IMG/VR virus record: IMGVR_UViG_3300042566_001780
Span: 227,688 to 291,687 of that record
DNA: 64,000 nt
Strand: one strand, 5' to 3'
Source of the DNA: a virus
This document shows positions 42,968 to 50,891 of the stretch, one piece after another. Within the stretch, counting starts at the first letter, position 1. Each line of letters starts with the position of its first letter. A program made the translations under genes and the position numbers. Below the pieces are notes generated by a model that saw only the letters and a program-made list of their open reading frames with translations, made no database searches and was not told the DNA's origin.

Positions 42968-44714
42968 CTACGCCGTTCTTGATGAGATTGAACACGTACG
43001 CCGTCGTACTGGCATGTACGCGGGTTCTACTGAACTGCAAACAGCTTCGGACTGGATTTATGATCCTAATCTAAAGAAGATGGTCAAGAAGCAGGTGAGT
43101 TACATTCCTGCTCTTATCAAAATTTTCTCAGAAATTCTCGATAATGCAATCGATGAACACCGTCGTGCTCCAAACGTGCTTGATGCTATTCGGGTAGATT
43201 TCACTGCAGAAGGCATTATCACAATCACTGATAATGGTCGCGGTATTCCAGTTGAAGTCCATCCGCAAACTGGAAAATATATTGCAGAAACTGTGTTCAC
43301 GACGCTGCGTGCAGGTTCTAACTTTGACGATACAAAAGATCAACAACTTGTTGGCACCAATGGCGTTGGTAGTACACTGACATCTATCTTGTCTACCATG
43401 TTTCGCATCGAATCATGTGATGGCAAGAAGGTGTACACGCAAGAATTTAGAAATGGTCTTCGGGAGCGTGATGAACCGAAGATCAAATCTGACAACAAGA
43501 ATCGTACGAAAATTACATTCAAGCCAGATTACGAATTCTTCAAGTTGAAAGGTTTGGACGCCGATCATGCAATGAAGATGACCAAGAAGATTGCAGATGC
43601 CGCTGCATGTAACCCGGGTGTAAAGTTCTACATTAACGGTGATCGAATTGCTGTTAAGGATTTTGGTGACTACATTTCACTATACACTGATGAGTTTGTG
43701 TATGACGATACTCCTGATTGGAAGGTTGGCATCTCTCATTCTGATGGATTTGAGCAAATTAGCTTTGTCAACTCGGTTGAAACATACCAAGGTGGTACAC
43801 ATGTAGCATACGTAATGGATCAAATTGTTGAAGCCATTCGAGCATATATCAAGAAAAAACATAAGGTAGAAGTAAAGCCTGCTGACATCCGCAATCATAT
43901 GCGGGTGTATATTAGTGCCAACGTGAATCGGCCTAAGTTTTCTTCTCAAACAAAAGAGAATATGATTTCTCAATATGGAACTTACAAGACTTCTTGGGAA
44001 GTTCCTGATAAGATGATTCAGAAGCTGCTGAAGTCGCCAATTATTCAATCTGTGCTTGATTGGGTAGAAGCGAAGCAGAAAGCTGCAGAACTTGCAGAAT
44101 TGCGTAAACTCAACAAAGAAGCGGCAAAAGCAAATCCGCGTCGAGTTGAAAAGTTTGATGACGCCATTGAAAAAGTCAATAGGCACCAGTGCCAGATTTT
44201 TTTTACGGAGGGGGACTGCCTTTTTGAGGACACTTTGATTTATTCTCAAGGCAATGGGAATATTAAAATTAAAGATTTGCAAATAGGTGATTTTGTCCTA
44301 ACTCACCAAAACAATTTCAAACAAATAGTTAACAAAACTACTAAGTTAAAAGAGTGTATAAAATTTTGTCTGGAGGATAATAAAATTTTAATTTGTTCAA
44401 AAGAACATAAAATGTTATGTTATTCTAGAAATGACAAATGTTTTGGCTGGGCAACAGCTGAATACATAGCAAATAATCTAGATTCTTTCTATTTGGTAGA
44501 AAATGAGATAATTTCCAAAAGATGCATGGGGGACGAGCTAATAAGTAAGAACCTCCATGATAACGAATTTATTTTAGAATTTGGCAGTGGCCAAACATGG
44601 GAATCTTCACCCAACCACAGGTGGATGGTTTATCAATTAAAAACAAATAGTTTTGTAGTAGTGTCTACAGAAGATATGGAACTTGGCGATATGTTGTTAA
44701 TGAGTATGTCATAA
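42942..44714 (+). CDS. DNA topoisomerase II large subunit, N-part fused to split-intein N-half
   Basis: The 590-aa product has the GHKL ATPase (E64, N68 in FSEILDNAIDE; DNGRGIP at 97-103; GTNGVG at 138-143), the transducer domain, and stops being topoisomerase at residue 425 in FFTEGD. This is the first half of the TOPRIM EGDSA motif. C426 then opens an intein (CLFEDTLIYS, IKIKDLQIGDFVLTH as block A; ILICSKEHKMLCY as block B). The remaining 165 residues are all intein-like. The enzyme corresponds to T4 gp39. Trans-splicing with the product of 45888-46331 would restore EGDSA. Confidence 0.9.
   Translation: MSQQPKVTDYAVLDEIEHVRRRTGMYAGSTELQTASDWIYDPNLKKMVKKQVSYIPALIKIFSEILDNAIDEHRRAPNVLDAIRVDFTAEGIITITDNGRGIPVEVHPQTGKYIAETVFTTLRAGSNFDDTKDQQLVGTNGVGSTLTSILSTMFRIESCDGKKVYTQEFRNGLRERDEPKIKSDNKNRTKITFKPDYEFFKLKGLDADHAMKMTKKIADAAACNPGVKFYINGDRIAVKDFGDYISLYTDEFVYDDTPDWKVGISHSDGFEQISFVNSVETYQGGTHVAYVMDQIVEAIRAYIKKKHKVEVKPADIRNHMRVYISANVNRPKFSSQTKENMISQYGTYKTSWEVPDKMIQKLLKSPIIQSVLDWVEAKQKAAELAELRKLNKEAAKANPRRVEKFDDAIEKVNRHQCQIFFTEGDCLFEDTLIYSQGNGNIKIKDLQIGDFVLTHQNNFKQIVNKTTKLKECIKFCLEDNKILICSKEHKMLCYSRNDKCFGWATAEYIANNLDSFYLVENEIISKRCMGDELISKNLHDNEFILEFGSGQTWESSPNHRWMVYQLKTNSFVVVSTEDMELGDMLLMSMS
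44217..44711 (+). other. Split intein N-fragment (IntN)
   Basis: Codons 426-590 of the large-subunit N-part. C426 is the splice nucleophile and follows EGD. Block A (IKDLQIGDFVL) and a block-B-like KEHKMLCYSR are present; a second block-B-like SSPNHRWMVY lies near the end. At 165 residues it is longer than most known IntN pieces, so it may keep remnants of a linker domain. Confidence 0.85.
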
Positions 44715-44722
44715 AAATAGCG

Positions 44723-44779
44723 CATTTTTTGTCTCCTTCTATAAATATGAATATATTTTACTGAAGGAGACAAAAAATG
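44723..44779 (+). promoter_or_regulatory. RBS-masking hairpin with late promoter in loop
   Basis: Perfect 17-base arms CATTTTTTGTCTCCTTC (44723-44739) and GAAGGAGACAAAAAATG (44763-44779) enclose a 23-base loop. The right arm holds the GGAG ribosome site and the ATG of the endonuclease gene. The loop starts with TATAAATA (44740-44747), the T4 late promoter core. Read-through RNA would hide the start; RNA begun in the loop would expose it, as known for the T4 I-TevI gene. Confidence 0.85.
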
Positions 44780-45886
44780 TCCATGAAACATAACTTTACT
44801 TTTATTGATACCGATCTTCAAAATCCAATTAATTTTGGAATTAATGAAATTACCCAAAAGAATTTAAACAAATCTATATCTTCCAAGTTTAAAAGAATTC
44901 TTAAAAAAGACTTTATTGATTTTCTATTAGCAAAAGTACCTATAGATAAAAAAATATTTTGCAATTGGTGCGGGCGGCCAAATGTAACATGTAAAGGCAT
45001 TTATGGTATAGATTTTTCTAATATGACAGTATCTCTTATGGATATTGAATACTCCAAAAAGTTACACTGTTGTTATGGAACCACAGAATGTCAAAGTAAA
45101 AAATTAAACCCTAATTCTATAGAATTTGTTTCTAAATCAAGAAATTTGTCATTAGAAGAGGCGCGCGAATACATTCTGAATAGAAATAAATCTCCATTCT
45201 ACAGCAGAAATCATAAAACTTTAGATGATTACAAAAAATATCAAGGATCTAGATGCTTTTCAGATGATGTAGAAAGAAATAAAGAGATAATTAATAAACA
45301 AAATTTTTCAAGAAGTTTAGATGGATTTAAGGAAAAATATGGTCCTATTGAAGGACAACAAAAATATGATCTATATCAATCCAAAAAAGCCATAACTTTA
45401 GAAAATCTTATTAAAAAGTATGATGATCCAAAAGTTGCAGAAGAAAAACTTTTATCTTGGAAAAGATCAACATCTTTGACATTGGAAAATTGTATTAGAA
45501 GACATGGACCAGTAGAAGGGCCTAAGTACTATAAAAAATCCGTTGAAAATGGCGGGCTATATAGTACAATAACTTTTGCATATGACGGGTCTGCGTTAAG
45601 GAGTAATAATGAAAGAAAGTTTTATGAATTACTGCTAGTTGCAGGTATCCCTAAAGAAGAAATATTGATAGATAATTGCTATCCAGAAAGTGCATTGCGA
45701 TATGATTTTTTTATAAAATGCTTAGGCATTTTTATAGAGATAGCTGGTATGAATGATGATCAATATAACGAGAAAATGATTCTAAAAAATAAAATATTCA
45801 ATGCATGGATAGTAAGACCGTTAGAGATTGATAAAGCAGCAACTAAAATAATAGAGTATTACAATTTTTTAAAAGAAGAGAAATGA
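44777..45886 (+). CDS. Putative homing endonuclease between split-intein halves
   Basis: The 369-aa protein has N-terminal cysteines (FCNWCGRP, KLHCCYGTTEC) that may bind zinc, two to three YGPIEGQQKY/HGPVEGPKYY repeats probably contacting DNA, and a C-terminal nuclease-like core with ESALRYDFFIKCLGIFIEIAG, a PD-(D/E)xK or Vsr-like strand pattern (D then E). It is free-standing and sits between the intein halves, the arrangement known as a fractured gene. Its AT-rich codon use differs from the flanking topoisomerase. Translation is controlled by the hairpin at 44723. Confidence 0.7.
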   Translation: MSMKHNFTFIDTDLQNPINFGINEITQKNLNKSISSKFKRILKKDFIDFLLAKVPIDKKIFCNWCGRPNVTCKGIYGIDFSNMTVSLMDIEYSKKLHCCYGTTECQSKKLNPNSIEFVSKSRNLSLEEAREYILNRNKSPFYSRNHKTLDDYKKYQGSRCFSDDVERNKEIINKQNFSRSLDGFKEKYGPIEGQQKYDLYQSKKAITLENLIKKYDDPKVAEEKLLSWKRSTSLTLENCIRRHGPVEGPKYYKKSVENGGLYSTITFAYDGSALRSNNERKFYELLLVAGIPKEEILIDNCYPESALRYDFFIKCLGIFIEIAGMNDDQYNEKMILKNKIFNAWIVRPLEIDKAATKIIEYYNFLKEEK

Positions 45887-45887
45887 T

Positions 45888-46040
45888 ATGTTTGAGAAAC
45901 TTCTGGATGATTTTGAAACTATTGGGAAAAGATTGGTCAAAATTAATGCTGTAGACTTTGCAGGTCTTGCCAATACAGTTGATATTGAGGTTGAAGATGA
46001 TAATTCATTTACCCTATCAAACGGCCTCATTTCTCATAAT
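45888..46040 (+). other. Split intein C-fragment (IntC)
   Basis: Codons 1-51: block F-like VDIEVEDDNSF and the terminal ISHN with penultimate His50 and N51, followed by Ser as first extein residue. It has the size and motifs of known phage IntC pieces (about 35-50 aa). Confidence 0.85.
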
Positions 46041-46331
46041 TCTGCCCGCTCTTCCATTCAGGCTGCTCGCGGTAAAAACAAGTTTATTGGATCTTTTTCT
46101 CTTCGGGGCAAGCCGCTTAATGTATATGATGCCGAAATTAAGGATGTGATTGCAAATGCTGAATTTGCAAACATGCTTGCTGTTACAGGATTGCAACTTG
46201 GAGAAAAAGTTGAAGCTGAGTCTGATGGAAATTGGCACATCATTGAAATTGACGGTAAAGACGTATTGGTTAATGAAAATGATTTTATTAACATTAACGG
46301 TGATCTTATTAAGGTTAAAAATTTGATCTAG
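45888..46331 (+). CDS. Split-intein C-half fused to topoisomerase TOPRIM middle part
   Basis: The 147-aa product starts with a 51-residue IntC: VDIEVEDDNSFTLSNGLI (block F) and SHN (block G, N51). S52 is the +1 residue, and the extein continues SARSSIQAARGKNKFIGSFS, LRGKPLNV and NMLAVTGLQLGEKV as in T4 gp39 and GyrB. Joining to EGD of the N-part gives EGDSA. The last 37 residues (GNWHIIEIDGKDVLVNENDF onward) have no place in a continuous topoisomerase and may be a tail gained when the second cassette split the gene. No promoter seen. Confidence 0.85.
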   Translation: MFEKLLDDFETIGKRLVKINAVDFAGLANTVDIEVEDDNSFTLSNGLISHNSARSSIQAARGKNKFIGSFSLRGKPLNVYDAEIKDVIANAEFANMLAVTGLQLGEKVEAESDGNWHIIEIDGKDVLVNENDFININGDLIKVKNLI

Positions 46332-46346
46332 ACTTTGACGGTTATT

Positions 46347-46354
46347 GCTAAATA
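46347..46354 (+). promoter_or_regulatory. Late-type promoter (GCTAAATA) for second endonuclease gene
   Basis: ATTGCTAAATACATTTTTG lies 19 bases before ATG 46374 and just after the stop of the IntC-topoisomerase piece; an AAAGGA ribosome site follows. Confidence 0.6.
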
Positions 46355-46373
46355 CATTTTTGAAAGGATAAAA

Positions 46374-47423
46374 ATGAAATGTACTTTATGCAATAATGAA
46401 ATACCAAGCATCTATAAAAATAGAATTGCATGTTGTATTAGTCCGTGTGAGTCATTTTTCATAAAACCAAGAACAATATTATGGAAAATAAAAGTATTGG
46501 GCTTCAATGAACAAAAAGTCCTAGATGAAAACCGTAAAAGAACGCAAAAAGCTGGAAATACGAGAAAATCATTGGGGCTTTCTAAAGGTGCAAATAATCC
46601 AAATAGCAAACAATATTTGTTAAATCTAGGTAAGAGTGAAGATGAAATAGCACAATTTCATAAATCTACTGCCAAAAAAATGGTGGATACAAAAATAAAA
46701 GATGACTTTTATAAGGTAAAATCTAATAATCCATATTCTTATGAATACTGGATATCTCGCGGATATTCAAATGAAGAAGCTAAAAATAAAATAAGATCTA
46801 AAAATCATAATTGTGCCGAATACTGGATATCTCGCGGATATTCAAATGAAGAAGCTAAAAAACTAAGTTCAGAAAGTGCTGATACTAATTCATTAAAAGC
46901 AAAAATCAAAAGACATAAAAATGAAGGTCATAAAAAATATATGGAAACAAAAAATAAAATGTCTGGTAGTTGGAATCCAAAATCTGCAAATAGTGTTAGT
47001 TTTTCATCTTCACAATCAGCAAATGCCTTTTTTAAGAAAATATATAAATTTGTTAGGCGGTTGGGTTTCACTAGACATGAGATGACGTTTAAATTAAATT
47101 TCGGTAAAGAATTTTGGATTAAAAAAGATAAAAAAATTTATTTTTATGATTTTGTTTTGCACCCCCTAAGATTGATAGTAGAATTCAACGGCGAACATGT
47201 TCATGTTGATCCTGGTTTATCTTTAGAAGAAAAATTAAAATGGAAACACGCGTTTTCTAAAATGGATGCTTTTAGTATTGAAGAATATGATAAGCAAAAA
47301 AATATAGCAGCTGCTGCTAGAGGGTATAAAATAATTTATGTCTGGTATAAAGATCAGGAATCTGGATTTAATTCTATTGTTGATTTTTTAAAGGAAAAAT
47401 ATAATCATGGTACAAAAGATTAA
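46374..47423 (+). CDS. Vsr-like homing endonuclease
   Basis: The 349-aa protein has an N-terminal Cys motif (MKCTLCNNEI), two copies of EYWISRGYSNEEAK (a repeat typical of phage homing endonucleases), and a C-terminal nuclease core with KIYFYDFVLHPLRLIVEFNG followed by EHVHVDP. The D...EFNGxxxH pattern is that of the Vsr-related (EDxHD-type) homing endonucleases. ATG 46374 is chosen over a longer frame because of the late promoter and AAAGGA. Its 3' end overlaps the third topoisomerase piece by 17 bases, just as an endonuclease gene abuts gene 60 in T4. Confidence 0.8.
   Translation: MKCTLCNNEIPSIYKNRIACCISPCESFFIKPRTILWKIKVLGFNEQKVLDENRKRTQKAGNTRKSLGLSKGANNPNSKQYLLNLGKSEDEIAQFHKSTAKKMVDTKIKDDFYKVKSNNPYSYEYWISRGYSNEEAKNKIRSKNHNCAEYWISRGYSNEEAKKLSSESADTNSLKAKIKRHKNEGHKKYMETKNKMSGSWNPKSANSVSFSSSQSANAFFKKIYKFVRRLGFTRHEMTFKLNFGKEFWIKKDKKIYFYDFVLHPLRLIVEFNGEHVHVDPGLSLEEKLKWKHAFSKMDAFSIEEYDKQKNIAAAARGYKIIYVWYKDQESGFNSIVDFLKEKYNHGTKD
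46743..46861 (+). repeat. 44-bp exact direct repeat inside endonuclease gene
   Basis: Identical 44-base segments at 46743-46786 and 46818-46861, 75 bases apart, encode the two EYWISRGYSNEEAK units. Exact identity at DNA level points to a recent in-frame duplication. Confidence 0.85.
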
Positions 47424-47990
47424 AGTTAAAGCAAAAAATGTTAAGCCAACTCCCGATCAACTGCGAACTTATGTTCAGCAACAAGGACGTTTGACGACTC
47501 GAAATACGAATTTGCGTTTTGGTAAACTGATTGTGCTATCAGACCAAGACCTTGATGGATAGCTTCGGCTATCCATATTACATACACATTTAAAGAGTTA
47601 TTTGGATTTCATGTTTCTTCACTGCTGCTTTCCTTTTGGGCGAAGTACTGGCCAGAGTTGTTCAAACTCGGCATGGTATATCGGATGAACACTCCGCTTT
47701 ATATTGTCAAAACCAATAAGGGCGAACTTTTAGAATTCTTCACTGAAGAAGATTATGAGCGCTGGGCAGCAAAGGGTATCAAACATAAAGCTGACTATTA
47801 CAAAGGTCTTGGCGGTTTTGATACGGAAACTTTTGAGCGATTTATTGAGAATCTTGATAAGTATCTTGTTAAAATTACAGAGCTTGAAGCCCAAGACCTT
47901 GCAAAAATTGAGCTAGCTTTCTCTAACAAAGAGCAAGATGCTCGCAAAGAGTGGCTTGAGGATATTCGATACTTTGAAATTGAAGATTGA
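47407..47990 (+). CDS. Topoisomerase II large subunit C-part, read through a ribosomal bypass
   Basis: ATG 47407 encodes 51 residues ending NLRFGKLIVLSDQDLDG at GGA 47557-47559, followed at once by TAG. The required continuation of TOPRIM, FHVSSLLLSFWAKYWPELF, starts at 47607 after a 47-base gap, in a different frame. Together they give 178 aa (T4 gp60 is 160). The gap has the T4 gene 60 hop signals (see separate entry). The DxDxDG metal site is complete, so only bypassing yields an active subunit. The start follows AAAGGA and overlaps the endonuclease gene. Confidence 0.9.
47557..47606 (+). other. Translational bypass element, T4 gene 60 type
   Basis: Take-off GGA (47557-47559), stop TAG, hairpin GGATAGC-TTCG-GCTATCC (7-bp stem with UUCG loop, 47557-47574), an internal GAG (47594-47596) and landing GGA (47604-47606). 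Translation resumes at TTT 47607. The gap after take-off is 47 bases; in T4 it is 50, with the same take-off, stop, UUCG hairpin, GAG and landing signals. Upstream codons encode a basic nascent peptide (QKIKVKAKNVK), also as in T4. Confidence 0.9.
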
Positions 47991-47995
47991 AAATT

Positions 47996-49336
47996 ATGCT
48001 AAAAACAGAATCAACTGCAACAGAATTTATTGACGAAAAGCTTCGTCTTTACTCTGCTCACTCCAACATTCGAGGTATACCATTTATTGGAGACGGCTTC
48101 AAACAAGCTCACCGAAAGGCTGTTTGGGGTATGCTTAAACGTGGTGAAAATGCCGACAAAGATACTATTGAAAGAATTTCCGCAAGGTCCGCCAGTGACA
48201 CAAACTACGCGCATGGCGTAGGCTCACTTGAAGGCACAATGGTTGGACTGGCGCAGGATTATGCTGGCAGCAACAATATTCCATTGTTTGAAAAGTTTGG
48301 TCAATTTGGTGATCGTCTCAACAAAAAGCCTGCAGCCTCTCGCTACATTAAAGCAAAGCTTGCACCTTACTTTCGTCAGCTTTTCCGCAAAGAAGATGAT
48401 CTCATTTTCGAGTTCATGACTTCAAATGGAATGGAAGTTGAGCCAAAATACTTTACTCCTCTTTTGCCACTTGTTCTGGTAAACGGAGCTGAAGGTATGG
48501 GTACAGGTCATAGCACCTATATTATGGCCTATAATCCAGAAGAGATTAAAACCAACATCATTAAGCTGCTTGATGGCAAGAAACTTAAACCCAACACAAT
48601 GCTTCCATGGTGGAAGGGGTTTAATGGTTCTGTTAGCCGTAATCCAGAAACTAGTCAACTTGAAATTACAGGTTGTTACAACATTAAGGATGGGCGTACA
48701 CCAATTTTGACTGTTACTGAGCTTCCTATCGGCATCCAAAGTGATCAATACAAAGCTCATTTGGACAAGCTTGAAGATCGTGGAATTATTCTCAGTTACG
48801 ATAATCTTTCTGACAAGCGCGGTTTTGAATTCGTTATTCGGATTCCAAAATCCACTGCAGAAAAAACTGATGAAGAAATTAAAAAGCTCTTCAAACTGGC
48901 ATCAAAAGAAACAGAGAACTTGACTGTTTGGGATGGTGATGGTGTCCTTAAACGGTATGAAAATGTCGAGTCACTTCTTGAAGAATGGGTTGAATGGCGT
49001 GTTGCGCGATTTGAGGATCGTCGCCAAGCTCTAATGAAAAAGACCAAAGAAGACATTCTTTGGGCAAGTGAAAAATACAAGTTCATTATTTTCTATCTGA
49101 AGAATGTCAACTTCTTCCGTGATAATGAAACTAAAGTAATTGTTGAGAGGCTTCAAACTGAAGGTTTTACCCGCATTGAAGATCTTCTAAGCATGCCAAT
49201 GCGATCACTCACTAAGCAAAAGATTGAAGAACTCAAGAATGAAGTTGAAAAACTGAAAGTCATTTTGAATGATCTTGAAAATGACAATGCAACTTCAATG
49301 TTTAAACGAGATCTCAAAGAGTTGAAAATAGCATGA
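47996..49336 (+). CDS. DNA topoisomerase II medium subunit (gp52-like)
   Basis: The 446-aa protein matches the DNA-cleaving subunit of T4-type topoisomerase II and GyrA: DGFKQAHRKAVWGM, HGVGSLEGTMVGLAQDY, FGDRLNKKPAASRYIKAKLA with catalytic R116-Y117, and LPLVLVNGAEGMGTGHSTYI. It forms the DNA gate and a tyrosine-DNA link. ATG 47996 is chosen over an upstream TTG. It follows the bypassed piece by five bases and is not fragmented. Confidence 0.92.
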   Translation: MLKTESTATEFIDEKLRLYSAHSNIRGIPFIGDGFKQAHRKAVWGMLKRGENADKDTIERISARSASDTNYAHGVGSLEGTMVGLAQDYAGSNNIPLFEKFGQFGDRLNKKPAASRYIKAKLAPYFRQLFRKEDDLIFEFMTSNGMEVEPKYFTPLLPLVLVNGAEGMGTGHSTYIMAYNPEEIKTNIIKLLDGKKLKPNTMLPWWKGFNGSVSRNPETSQLEITGCYNIKDGRTPILTVTELPIGIQSDQYKAHLDKLEDRGIILSYDNLSDKRGFEFVIRIPKSTAEKTDEEIKKLFKLASKETENLTVWDGDGVLKRYENVESLLEEWVEWRVARFEDRRQALMKKTKEDILWASEKYKFIIFYLKNVNFFRDNETKVIVERLQTEGFTRIEDLLSMPMRSLTKQKIEELKNEVEKLKVILNDLENDNATSMFKRDLKELKIA

Positions 49337-49494
49337 TCACTATTTGTATAGATGAAGTGAATGACCCAAAAAGCTTTAGCATTTCTAAAGATGGCATGGT
49401 AAAATCTATTTCTGCAGAAATGGACAAATTGCAATTTCTGATTAGCATTCTATCTGCACTGAAATTGGATTTTGAAGTAATTCACTCTAATTGA
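49333..49494 (+). CDS. Small phage protein, 53 aa
   Basis: ATG 49333 overlaps the topoisomerase stop (ATGA). The product ([20 protein letters not shown]) ends in a helix ([20 protein letters not shown]). Coupling supports a real gene. Function unknown. Confidence 0.45.
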   Translation: MITICIDEVNDPKSFSISKDGMVKSISAEMDKLQFLISILSALKLDFEVIHSN

Positions 49495-49497
49495 AAT

Positions 49498-49532
49498 TCT
49501 CCAGTTTTTTCTGCGCCAGAAAAAACTGGAGA
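49498..49532. terminator. Perfect 16-bp hairpin after topoisomerase operon
   Basis: Arms TCTCCAGTTTTTTCTG and CAGAAAAAACTGGAGA are complementary over 16 bases with a CGC loop. The T-run lies in the stem, so it is unusual for an intrinsic terminator and could instead be an RNA processing site. A relative lies at 52853-52871. Confidence 0.55.
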
Positions 49533-49555
49533 CAAATAAAATAGCAAAAAATCTT

Positions 49556-50380
49556 ATGAATGCTTATGAAACGCTAGGTGTCAAACCTGGGACTTCTGCT
49601 GATGATGTCAAAAAGGCATATCGCAAACTTGCTCAAAAATACCATCCCGACAAATATCAAGATGGTCCTGAGAAAATAGAAGCAGAAAAGAAATTCAAAG
49701 AGATTCAAGCTGCATATGAAGAGGTCACAAACCCAAAGCAGCAAAAGAATATGTGGGGGCATGGAAACCCCAATGGCTTTACCGAAATGGATGATATTAT
49801 TCGTGCATTTCGTGAAGCGCATGAAGGTAATTTTCACCAGCGCCGATCAGTCCCAATGATCAACATTCGGCTGTCTCTTAAAGAGGCATTCGAAGGTAAA
49901 AAGATTATGTTGAATATTGATGGAAATAGCATCAATTATCAGATTCGGCCAGGTCTACCATCCGGTGTAGGCTTCATGGATGAAGTGCCTGTTGGTGATG
50001 GTAAAAAGCAAATCAATGTTCGAATTGATATTGTCGACCAAAAGTTTGCATTCAGGCAAATTGGATCTTTTGATGGTATCAATTTTAGCGGCGATCTTGA
50101 AACCGTCATTGATGTTGATGCACTTGATATTCTGTCTGGAAGCTGGATTGAAGTTCAGGATTTCCTTGGAGAAAAGCTTCAAGTGCGAGTACCAAGCGGG
50201 TTCAATGGTGGGCAGATGCTGAAAGTAGCTAATAAAGGTTACTACAACTGGAAGGGTCAAGGATATACAGATCGCGGCCATATGTTTCTTCATGTGCGCC
50301 CGGTCTTCAAAGCAAAGCATGAAATCAATAAAGATAAACTGAAGAAGCTTTATGACGAAGTCTGCGGTGCAAATGCCTAA
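49556..50380 (+). CDS. DnaJ/CbpA-like co-chaperone
   Basis: The 274-aa protein starts with a J domain (residues 1-65) holding the HPD motif at 30-32 and [12 protein letters not shown]. No zinc-finger domain follows; the rest is a two-part C-terminal substrate-binding region ([55 protein letters not shown]), as in CbpA/type II DnaJ. It would recruit host DnaK to phage proteins. It overlaps the next gene by eight bases. Confidence 0.85.
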   Translation: MNAYETLGVKPGTSADDVKKAYRKLAQKYHPDKYQDGPEKIEAEKKFKEIQAAYEEVTNPKQQKNMWGHGNPNGFTEMDDIIRAFREAHEGNFHQRRSVPMINIRLSLKEAFEGKKIMLNIDGNSINYQIRPGLPSGVGFMDEVPVGDGKKQINVRIDIVDQKFAFRQIGSFDGINFSGDLETVIDVDALDILSGSWIEVQDFLGEKLQVRVPSGFNGGQMLKVANKGYYNWKGQGYTDRGHMFLHVRPVFKAKHEINKDKLKKLYDEVCGANA

Positions 50381-50891
50381 TGACATTTCAGGTATTTCTT
50401 TTTCGCAAAAGAAATTGGTGAAAGTTATTTCTGGAGGTCAGACTGGTGTAGACCAAGCTGGTCTTTTTGCCGCTATTTCTTGCGGATTGGAAACCGGTGG
50501 GCAAGCTCCTGAAAACTATTTAACCAGTGCAGGCAATTTCCCAATGTTAGAATTATTTGGATTGACTGCCGATGGAAATTACTATGAGCGCACTGGGGCT
50601 AATGTCAAAAATTCCGATGGTACTATCATTATTGCGGAAGATTTGACCTCTGCAGGTTCTAGCGCCACAAGGCGCTTTTGCGCTCGAATAAATAAACCAT
50701 GCTTAGAAATCGAATTACAAAATTTGACCTTCACTACAGCTCATGTGATTGAAATTTGCGAATTCATCACTGCTAAAGAAATTTCAATTTTGAACGTCGC
50801 CGGGAATCGAGAGCGCTACAAAAATAATGCAGTTTTTTCTTGCGCAAAAAAATTGTTGACAGAAGTTTTCACCACACTTAAGCAATTATGA
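50373..50891 (+). CDS. SLOG-superfamily/molybdenum-carrier-like protein
   Basis: The 172-aa protein has [53 protein letters not shown] and a C-terminal [10 protein letters not shown]. This order matches the putative molybdenum carrier family, a Rossmann-like member of the SLOG superfamily that binds nucleotides or nucleotide derivatives. Despite the family name, a molybdenum role is doubtful in a phage; sensing or processing a nucleotide signal is another option. It overlaps thyA by four bases. Confidence 0.75.
   Translation: MPNDISGISFSQKKLVKVISGGQTGVDQAGLFAAISCGLETGGQAPENYLTSAGNFPMLELFGLTADGNYYERTGANVKNSDGTIIIAEDLTSAGSSATRRFCARINKPCLEIELQNLTFTTAHVIEICEFITAKEISILNVAGNRERYKNNAVFSCAKKLLTEVFTTLKQL

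Noticed and set aside
47560-47606. Treating the 47-base gap as a tiny intron or a sequencing frameshift
   Set aside because: It is far too short for a self-splicing intron and an error would not create the matching GGA codons, UAG, UUCG hairpin and GAG found in T4 gene 60.
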